Shown: positions 56,885 to 64,000 of the stretch, one piece after another
Numbering within the stretch: position 1 is the stretch's first letter
Layout of the letters: the number at the start of each line of letters is the position of its first letter
Origin: Polyodon spathula
Lineage: Eukaryota > Chordata > Actinopteri > Acipenseriformes > Polyodontidae
Length of the DNA: 64,000 bases
Assembly (NCBI RefSeq): GCF_017654505.1
Contig: NC_054534.1
Span: 18,649,693 to 18,713,692 of the forward strand
Reading direction: 5' to 3'
Position numbers and translations under genes: made by a program
The notes under the pieces: model-generated
Database searches by the model: none
Told to the model about the DNA's origin: nothing
What the model saw: only the letters and a program-made list of their open reading frames with translations

Positions 56885-57578
56885 CAGTGGCTTGCGAAAG
56901 TATTGACCCCTCTTGGCCTTTTTCCTATTTTGTTGCCTTACAACCTGGAATTAAAATTGATTTTTTGGGGGTTTGTATCATTTGATTTACACAACATGCC
57001 TACCACTTTGAAGATGCAAAATATTTTTTATTGTGAAACAAACAAGAAATAAGACAAAAAAACAGAAAACTTGAGCGTGCATAAGTATTCACCCCCCCAA
57101 AGTCTCTACTTTGTAGAGCCGCCTTTTGCAGCAATTACAGCTGCAAGTCTCTTGGGGTATGTATCTATAAGCTTGGCACATCTAACCACTGGGATTTTTG
57201 CCCATTCTTCAGGGCAAAACTGCTCCAGCTCCTTCAAGTTGGATGGCTTCTGTTGGTGTACAGCAATCTTTAAGTCTTTCCACAGATTCGCAATTGGATT
57301 GAGGTCTGGGCTTTGACTAGGCCATTCCAAGACATTTAAATGTTTCCCCTTAAACCACTCGAGTGTTGCTTTAGCAGTATTCTTAGGGTCATTGTCCTGC
57401 TGGAAGGTGAACCTCCGTCCCAGTCACAAATCTCTGGAAGACTGAAACAGGTTTCCCTCAATAATTTCCCTGTATTCAGCGCCATCCATCATTCATTCAA
57501 TTCTGACCAGTTTCCCAGGTTGTAAGGCAACAAAATAGGAAAAATTCAAAGGGGGGTCAATACTTTCGCAACCCACTG
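56885..57578 (-). mobile_element. Tc1-like transposon with internal deletion, 694 bp
   Basis: Ends: CAGTGGCTTGCGAAAGTATT on the left, and CAGTGGGTTGCGAAAGTATT as the inverted right end, continuing with GGTTGTAAGGCAACAAAATA. Flanked by TA (56883-56884, 57579-57580). A minus-strand transposase remnant (57106-57510) retains [10 protein letters not shown] (second Asp) and DLNPIANLW, where the last catalytic Glu has become Ala. The N-terminal half of transposase is missing, so it is a deletion derivative. Confidence 0.9.
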
Positions 57579-57594
57579 TACATGCGACACTTTG

Positions 57595-58071
57595 ACTTAG
57601 CAAATCACTTACATGGCTTCCTTCTATGAAGAAGATCAAGGATTTGTACTCTTCTCCCTTATGCTGAGTCAGAGCTAAGAATTTTCCCAAGCATTTAAGT
57701 TTTCCACCAGGACTGTTCACATCAATTCCCGATGGTGCCAGCAGAGGGCGCTGCGGTACGGTCTAGAAAGTATTCTGAGACATGACTGTAATGTCGGACT
57801 CCGTGTCAATTTTAAACTTAACCGGTCTGCCGTAAAGTGGAAGCTCAACATGCCATTTTTCATCTGTATCTTCCCCACACATTATTGAGCCCAAAAAGAA
57901 TGTCCCTTCATCCCAATTTGTTACACTTCCTGCATCTTTTGTTCCTTGCTGGACATGTTTCACTGGTGTACATTCTTTCTGGCCTGTGTGCTTCAGTTTA
58001 CTGTACTGAGATCCCTTCCATTTTCTTTCTCTGTGGCTTTTACTATGTTTAAACTGCGAAGGCTTATGCAC
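57595..58071 (-). pseudogene. Aspartic protease fragment of the degraded gypsy element
   Basis: A VKFKIDTESDITVM motif carries the catalytic Asp-Thr but has Glu in place of the usual Gly (DTGS changed to DTES). The C-terminal part LGKFLAL and IEGSHVSDLL-type segments lies in a second frame at 57595-57720. Broken. Confidence 0.75.
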
Positions 58072-58141
58072 TATTTCGTCTACATCTTTAGTCGCTCCGT
58101 GCTCAGTGTTCTGCTTTTTAATCAGCTGAGTGGAGAGCCAT

Positions 58142-58381
58142 TTAAATAGCCATGTCTAGCATCAGCTCCAATTCCATTTGTAATTTCTGTGACACTTCTT
58201 TGTCAGCAATGGTGATTACAATTCTATCTCTTATTTGCTCTACTTTACTGAGGCCAAATTCACAATATTCCACCAGCTCACACAAATTCTTTACAAATGC
58301 TTCCACCGCTTCCCCTACAGCGCTAATGAAAAAAGTCCCTTTCATGTATAACATTCTGCCTCGGCACCAAATGTTCATCAA
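58142..58381 (-). pseudogene. Gag fragment of the degraded gypsy element
   Basis: The frame includes LCELVEYCEFG, EQIRDRIVI and KLQMELELML-type segments, matching the gypsy gag pattern of a Cys-containing tail before nucleic-acid-binding sequence. Stops and shifts interrupt both sides. Confidence 0.7.
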
Positions 58382-58673
58382 ATTACAATATCGTAATCTT
58401 CAGCGTCTCCCTCATTAGTAAACACAAATCATTGAAAATAAGCGCTGCTTCTCTGCCCATCGCATAAACAAGGGAATTTTAAATGCATCTCATCCTCCTC
58501 CTTATCGAGTTTCATAGCGATCTGGATTCTTGAAAAACGTTGCTTCTAGATAGGCCATCAAGACAGCTGGGGAAAATCAAAAGGCTCCGGTGGGTGGAAT
58601 TTCGGTATTTATTTATTTATTTATCTCTCCGTCAGGCAGCTAAACAAGTCCGTTAACTTCTGATACCATGCCA

Positions 58674-58841
58674 TGAATGATTAGCCAGAGATATTAATCA
58701 AGTTCAGTGTTTAATTTGAACCCAATTTTAACACACAGCACTCCACCTCGTGGTCTCAACCTCTCTATCTGCACTCCACTCCTTCTGGTGGCATAACCCC
58801 TCTGGTAAGCCTCACCTCCACACAGATACAGTTTCATTACA
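58674..58841 (-). repeat. 5' LTR of the degraded gypsy element, about 168 bp
   Basis: On the minus strand it starts TGTAATGAAACTG and ends ATTCA, followed after a short spacer by TGGTATCAGA. Its pair at 55251-55358 starts TGTAGTGAAACTATACC. Confidence 0.75.
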
Positions 58842-59144
58842 ATTGGTCAACTGAAAACAAAGGTGACCCTGGTAACTCAACTGTCTTCTAGGCACGCCAA
58901 GTTTTTCCAAGATGTCATTACCTTTCAAAATTAAATCAAATGAACTAACTCACGACAAATATTTTATTTATAAGGAATGCTAGCTAACTTTTTCTGAAGA
59001 AATGTCCTATCTTCCCATACTAAATAAGTCAGTGTGTTCTAATTTTGAAGTTTAAACAAAAAACTTTGTAGTTTTATTAAAGGTAAATATGTTTTTGTTG
59101 ATGAATCTAATAGCACTTTTCAGTATACCATGTTTTTAAATATA
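58842..59144. other. Intergenic, nothing recognised
   Basis: No supported feature. Confidence 0.45.
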
Positions 59145-59390
59145 AGAGTTCACAAGAATACAAGATTTAAACCTCTGCATTCTTGTTCCAATATTAATCC
59201 TTTCTCATTACTAGTCCAACACAACCTCCATCTTCTAGCAGAGGGCACTGCTATCTTTTATTTGAAATGTATTTCAATAGAATTGTAAATTATATTTTGA
59301 TGTGCGATGTCTGCTGATCTCGCTCCAGTTTAGCTGTCACCATTTGAATATTGATGGCCCATTAGTTATCTTTTGCAGAGTCTGCAGGAG
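59145..59390 (-). repeat. Interspersed repeat, inverted copy of 33351-33615
   Basis: Reverse complement matches the copy at 33351-33615 closely; the GGTTATCTG segment is absent here. The second copy is not accompanied by the neighbouring SINE of the first. Confidence 0.75.
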
Positions 59391-59524
59391 AATCAAAAAC
59401 CATCTGTCTGTTTAAAGTCAAATCCCATGTTTACAAAAGTATAAACAAGTGTTGTTTGAAGCTTGTTAGTTAATAGTGGTGGGGACTCCTAGACAGCATG
59501 TCTGCAATAGCGATGTGTGGGTCA

Positions 59525-59850
59525 GTCATAATTTAGATTTATTTTTTATAAATTTAGTAGACACCAATTTTATCCTGTTTTTCTCCTAATTTGAAACAGC
59601 CAATTGTATTTTAGGCTTAGCTCACCTCTACCAGCCCCTCACTGACTCAGGAGTGGTAAAGATGAACACACGCTGTCCTCCGAAACGCGTGCCGTCAGCC
59701 GACCACTTCTTTTCACTCTGCAGGCCCGCCATGCAGCCGCATCATAGCTACAGCGTCAGAGGACATCGCAGCTTACAGGCAAGCCCGCAAGCACCCGGCC
59801 AGTCTACTGGGGTCGATGGTGCGAGGTGAGCCGAGGACCCCCAGGCCGAC
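59525..59850 (-). repeat. SINE-like repeat, longer copy
   Basis: On the minus strand: GGTCCTCGGCTCACC, TGGCCGGGTGCTTGCGGGC, GTCCTCTGACGCTGTAGC, GGTCGGCTGACGGCACGCG, TTTCGGAGGACAGCGTGTG, and then an A/T-rich end with CTAAGCCTAAAATACAATTG. Same family as 55000-55250. Sits just inside the left end of the preceding element. Confidence 0.7.
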
Positions 59851-60950
59851 CCAAACCCGACCTAATTGAAGTTATATTAATATTCATCCGAACCCAACAC
59901 AACTATCAGTTTTGTGATCATTACCCTTTTAATTACTATCATTTTATAACTACTTGTATACAACTACTGCATTTAGCTATAACTTCATTTACATGTACAT
60001 AATATATTTTAAAACTACACAGGCTTACCTTTCGATGCATAATGAAGATGACAAATCCCAAAACTGCTGTTCAGCATTTACGGGTAGATGTACTGAGATA
60101 GGCTAGTCGCAATGCAAACTGCATTTTCGTTACGACAATTCCCAAAGTGCACATTTGGTCGTACGTACTAAGAAAAATTATGTTGACAGCTGCAATATAC
60201 TAATTGAAATATTATTTGCGTCATCTTAGTGAGATCTCTAGCGAGAGCTGTGCGACACTTTTTCAAGTAAAATAGTGGCAGTTGGGTTGTGGTTTGTTGC
60301 AGCAGAGGGTGCCTGAAGGATAACATCTATACATATATAAAAAATGAAAGGCAGTTTAATCCCATCAGATTCTATAGTATCTGTCACCCCCAAAAAGCTT
60401 TTCATAATCATACAGTAGCCCCTCGCTAAAATGTCATGTTTGTCTGACATAACTGGGTTTAAAAACAATACAATAAAATCGCACACATACATTTACAGTT
60501 CTCTATGTAAATATAAATCATTGCACTGAAATAACACTAATGTGTTTTGGGTACGTTACACATTACGTTAATGTAAAAATATAAATCTGTACAGTAGGCC
60601 TATACAGTATACTGTACACTAGTAAAATCAAATGAATACCTAGCGCACTTTTTTGTACTTTAGCCTTCTGGTAACACAAAATAAATCATGCTGTTGCACC
60701 GTACACATTGGTGTACAATGCGAATAAAAGATTATTTTAAATTGAAACTAAAGGATTTAATTTTTTTTTTATTATTATTTAATTATTATTATTTTAAACT
60801 TGGTCTACCAAGTAGCCTAGACAATTAACACACAATAAATCATGGTCCTCATGGTGAGGCCAAACAGAGGCCAACTTTAAAGCCTGGAGGAAGGGTTACC
60901 ATCAGCCATAGATTCCCTAAGGTTTCTTCCTACCAGCAAGTAGGGTTTTT
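59851..60950. other. AT-rich, nothing recognised
   Basis: No open frame with a domain. A polyadenine/thymine-rich segment lies near 60760-60795. Confidence 0.45.
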
Positions 60951-60954
60951 TCCT

Positions 60955-61310
60955 TACCTGAGTGTCGAGCGTTTCGTATTTAGTTTCTGCAGGGTGTTTG
61001 GCAGGCTGGAGAGGCCGGGTTCTCCCTCAGTGCATTTCATGCATGGTGGACAGGCCCGTGTTTCATTTCTCATTCATTCTTTCCCTATTTTTGAGTGTAG
61101 ATGGCATTGTGCCACTGCGGTTGCTGTGTTACCGATTCATCATTTTAATTTTTCTAGTCATGGTTTGGCGGCTTTGTCTTTTGGGGGGAGGTGGTCCTAC
61201 GAACCACTTCCTATCCGCGGCACTAGACTGCATGATGTCATCGTGTTTTCGATAGTCGACCAACATTGCGGATAGCTATCAGCACCCATGGACAAGGGCT
61301 CCGGCCAAAT
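60955..61310 (+). repeat. Interspersed repeat, family of 9595-10040
   Basis: Opposite orientation to the copy at 9595-10040. It contains GGGTGTTTGGCAGGCTGGAG, GCATGGTGGACAGGCC, CATTTTAAT and GGCGGCTTTGTCTTTTGG. A third partial copy is at 61465-61575. Confidence 0.6.
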
Positions 61311-61464
61311 TCATTATCATTGAATATTTGTCTGTTCAATTGCAATTAAAATCATCCACATTACAGATTCTCCGTACTGAATGGAAAACTTGGCTGTATT
61401 TCTGGTAGGAGAATCCACCCATAATCAACACATCCTATCCAAGGGCAAGAAAAAACTCTACACT

Positions 61465-61575
61465 GCATGATGTCATCATGTTTTCGCTAGTCGGCCAACA
61501 TTGCGGATAGCTGTCTGCACCCACGGACAAGGTCTTGGGCCAAATTCATAATCACCATGAATTCGTCTGTTCAAT
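61465..61575 (+). repeat. Partial third copy of the same repeat
   Basis: CTGCATGATGTCATC, GTTTTCG(C/A)TAGTCG, CCAACATTGCGGATAGCT and ATTCATAATCA segments match the end of the copy at 60955-61310, about 260 bp upstream, suggesting a local duplication of the end. Confidence 0.65.
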
Positions 61576-62130
61576 TGCAATTTATTGCAGATTCTCTGTA
61601 CCGAATTATTACCGCACATGCCCAGTACACACACCGTGAATTGGAGAACTGTGGATAGCAATTTAAGCCAGTAGACTAAAAAATACTATTGTTATTATTA
61701 CAATATTTAGAAATATAAAGTGTAAATAGTTATTTCAAAATGTAATTGTCAACACTTTTTATAGGTGACATTATAAATAGCTGTAAATGAATGTTGACTC
61801 GGACCCAACCCAGACTTTATTTTATTATTATCATTATCAAGACTTACAGTACAATTAATTGCAAGATACAAATTACAATGACTTCTGTCCTAATAAAAGC
61901 AAATACAAAATACAGTATGATTTGAAATCGGGGCAGTTCAAGTGCAGATAACAGTGTTGATAGTTACATCAGGGTTAGATACGAGTGCAGGTGAATACAA
62001 AACGCTACAGATTGGGTTTAAGTGCAGGATTAAATACAGTAAATAGGGAGCAGATAAGTGCAAGTTAAAGTGCATTTAAATGTATCTATCCCAAACCTGG
62101 CCGACTCGTGGGTTGACCCGCACATCACTA

Positions 62131-62520
62131 GTCTGCAAGCATTGGCAGATCTTTCCAAGGTGCTGAATAACAGCAGATTGAAGCACACAATGTCATGACA
62201 TCCCCACAGTAGCCCAATTCACTCTGTGATCAGCACTGATTTCTTCTGACCAAATTTCACCACCATCCACTTTTCTTTTATACAGAACTCCTAAAATCTG
62301 TAATATGCATAAACCTCATCCTCACTGATGTATCTGAGACTAGAGAGCATCTATGTCAAGCTGCTTGTTGGTATCATCATCAGTGTTTTCGGTTGTAGTC
62401 GAAATAAAAGAAATTAAAAAAAAAAATTAAAAATTAAGAGGTGTCTCCAAGTACTTGCTCTGGTGACAGCCCCTCTTTGACCTGGACAATATTCAAAAAC
62501 CTGCAAGCTACTCCAGGTGG
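62131..62520. other. Intergenic, nothing recognised
   Basis: No supported feature. Confidence 0.45.
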
Positions 62521-62527
62521 AGGATCA

Positions 62528-62722
62528 AAAAACATTAATCCATTCCTGACTCACAAATCAGCAATCAGACTTCCAAAAAACACTCCAATCCACTCCTGAC
62601 TCACAAATCAGCAATCAGACTTCCAAAAAGCACTCAAACCCACTCCTGACTCTCAGATCAGCGATCAGACTTCCAAAAAACACTCCAATCCACTCCTGAC
62701 TCACAGATCAGCGATCAGAAAC
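62528..62722 (+). repeat. Tandem repeat, 56-bp unit, about 3.5 copies
   Basis: Unit includes AATCCACTCCTGACTCACA, GATCAGC(A/G)ATCAGACTTCC and AAAAAACACTCC. Units 1-2 use AAATCAGCAATC and units 3-4 use AGATCAGCGATC. Confidence 0.9.
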
Positions 62723-64000
62723 TCTTACTTTCCCCACCTTCACCTTGATCTTCATCTTTATCTTCCTCCCATTTTTCCAGTAAAGGATCCTGAACTGTTT
62801 GTGGAGTAAGCCTCAACCTTCTTGAAATCAAAGGAACCTGACAAAAACATGCACCTTACTTCTGGGAATCAAAGGAAAAGAATCTTGTAAACAGGTTTCA
62901 TATCCATTTTTGATCATTTTGGGGGGGAAAAAAAATCAAGATGAGGATTAACTTGTTTCACAAATGGTGTTTTTTGTTAAAGTCATAACATTTACTGTAC
63001 AGGGAACGTAGGAGTCTATTTTAATAATCAAACAGAGGCAGGACTCTGACATAAAAAAATATGCGCATTGCTTCAGGGAAGCAAAGGAAGAGAATATTCT
63101 CCCTGACATAGAGTGTTTGTTGAATGCGGATATCCCTCGTTTGCAAAGTGCGGATCAAATTTAAAAAAGGAACTAATGTGCAAATTAAGGGAGTAGATTA
63201 AGTTTTTCTGAGGCTGACTGCAACCAATGAGGGATGTGTTTGGAAGCAATGAATGGGCTTTTTACATCTAGGAAAAACAGATAAACCAATAAAGAAAATG
63301 CATTTTTTTTGTCAACAGGAGGCAGTAACAACTATGGTAAACCCTTCCATCGCAGGCTTTAGTTATGCTGATTTTAGCTGTACCAACATTTTAAAGCAGA
63401 CAGAACTTCAGTCAGCAGAAAGTAAAGTATTAACTATGTTTTTATATAGGATGTTTTTTTGATTACACGGTATATTTTGTAGTGTCAATCAATAGCTTCC
63501 ATATTATTTCTATATTCTTGCACTATATTTGCCTTTTGTGTCTGCAACATTCCAAATGTATTCAACACTATTAAATATATAATGGTAGGCCATTGATTAG
63601 ACATTTATAAACATTTGTACCAAACCACTTAAGCAAGCAAAGTCTATCAATTAAAATATTTGAAGTGCTCTCACTAAGCCTATTATACAAATAATTTGTT
63701 ATGGTTAACTGTCAGACTCTTATATTATCTGCAGTGCACTGCATTGACATATCATTAAAAATACACAATAATAATAATAAAAAAACTATTATAAAAAAAC
63801 AATGTGACCATGTCTTCAACCTGAACTCAAATCTTCAGCCAAATCCTATTTCATGGTCACCACTATCCTGTTGTGATACCAGCATTTACTGAAATTAATG
63901 CCTTCTAATTAATCAGTGCAATGAAGCAAGACTGTTGATCAGGAAATCAAAAATACAGGCTTAGTCACCCAGAGCTGGCAAATCTCCAATATTCTGTGAA
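62723..64000. other. Intergenic, nothing recognised
   Basis: Short open frames (63253-63462, 63701-63892) without domains. No supported features. Confidence 0.5.

Larger units (their letters stand above)
55251..58841 (-). mobile_element. Degraded gypsy-type LTR retrotransposon, minus strand
   Basis: A 5' LTR at 58674-58841 and a truncated 3' LTR at 55251-55358 share GTGGAGTGCAG, GAGAGGTTGAGACCAC and GTGGAGGTG blocks. Between them, in minus-strand order, come a primer-binding-like TGGTATCAGA (58669-58660), gag, protease, a remnant of RNase H, and integrase. RT and most of RNase H are missing. Integrase last is the normal gypsy order, unlike the element at 43090. A Tc1-like element lies at the point of the RT deletion. 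Confidence 0.85.
59508..62130. mobile_element. Possible long DNA element with GATGTG(T/C)GGGTCA ends
   Basis: The left end GATGTGTGGGTCA (59508 on) and the right end, inverted, GTGATGTGCGGGTCAACCC (near 62130) resemble each other, and GACCCAAACCCGACC occurs near both. This fits a repeat family that is common in fishes. Between them lie other repeats. No coding frame was found. That both ends belong to one insertion is inference. Confidence 0.35.

Overview
This window is eukaryotic, AT-rich, non-coding-looking vertebrate DNA dominated by transposable elements. Tc1-like DNA transposons, CR1/L2-type LINEs, a tRNA-derived SINE with an L2-like tail, PIF/Harbinger and hAT-like non-autonomous elements, and a Ty3/gypsy element with integrase in front of reverse transcriptase together point to a ray-finned fish. 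I suspect a sturgeon/paddlefish-type (non-teleost) genome from the style of the repeats, but the sequence alone does not prove that. I found no convincing host protein-coding gene. The window reads as intergenic or deep intronic sequence, with one CpG-rich promoter-like patch (about 5020-5165) and one weak candidate terminal exon (about 12210-12327, minus strand).

Layout. 1-4029: a minus-strand Tc1-like transposon split by a CR1/L2-type LINE (about 240-3150). 4030-12586: mostly featureless, with the CpG patch, one interspersed repeat (9595-10040) and a tRNA-like motif. 12587-13880: Tc1-like transposon with internal deletion. 15067-15541: solo LTR with perfect 5-bp target duplication. 15955-16080: MADF-like fragment. 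17096-18622: one solo LTR nested inside another. 20693-20862: short LTR-like insertion. 21815-23379: Tc1-like transposon with an inner/outer repeat arrangement at each end. 25632-26196: a minisatellite followed by two inverted-repeat elements. 28780-29316: LTR-like unit. 30080-31541: Harbinger-type non-autonomous element carrying an 11-copy minisatellite with higher-order periodicity. 33179-34340: SINE, a second repeat, and an L1/Tx1-like 3' fragment. 35540-42000: LTR-like pieces and two hAT-like MITEs. 43090-49004: the centrepiece, an apparently intact LTR retrotransposon inserted in an older repeat. 50166-50470: palindrome and microsatellite cluster. 52957-58841: LTR-like repeat, a second LINE copy (minus), a SINE-like unit, and a degraded minus-strand gypsy element with a Tc1-like insertion. 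59145-62722: more interspersed repeats and a 56-bp tandem array.

The most notable item is the 5.9-kb element at 43090-49004. It has two 734-bp LTRs differing at about nine positions, a 5-bp target duplication (CATGC), and one uninterrupted 1531-codon gag-pol frame in the order gag, protease, integrase, reverse transcriptase, RNase H. That order is typical of Ty1/copia, yet the domains are Ty3/gypsy-like. It matches the Gmr1-like group described from fish and other deuterostomes, so the architecture is rare but not new. The apparently coding-competent copy, the single frame without a gag/pol shift, and a conserved U3 hairpin are what deserve follow-up. Related but much older LTRs occur at 17096-18622, so this lineage has been active in the genome more than once.
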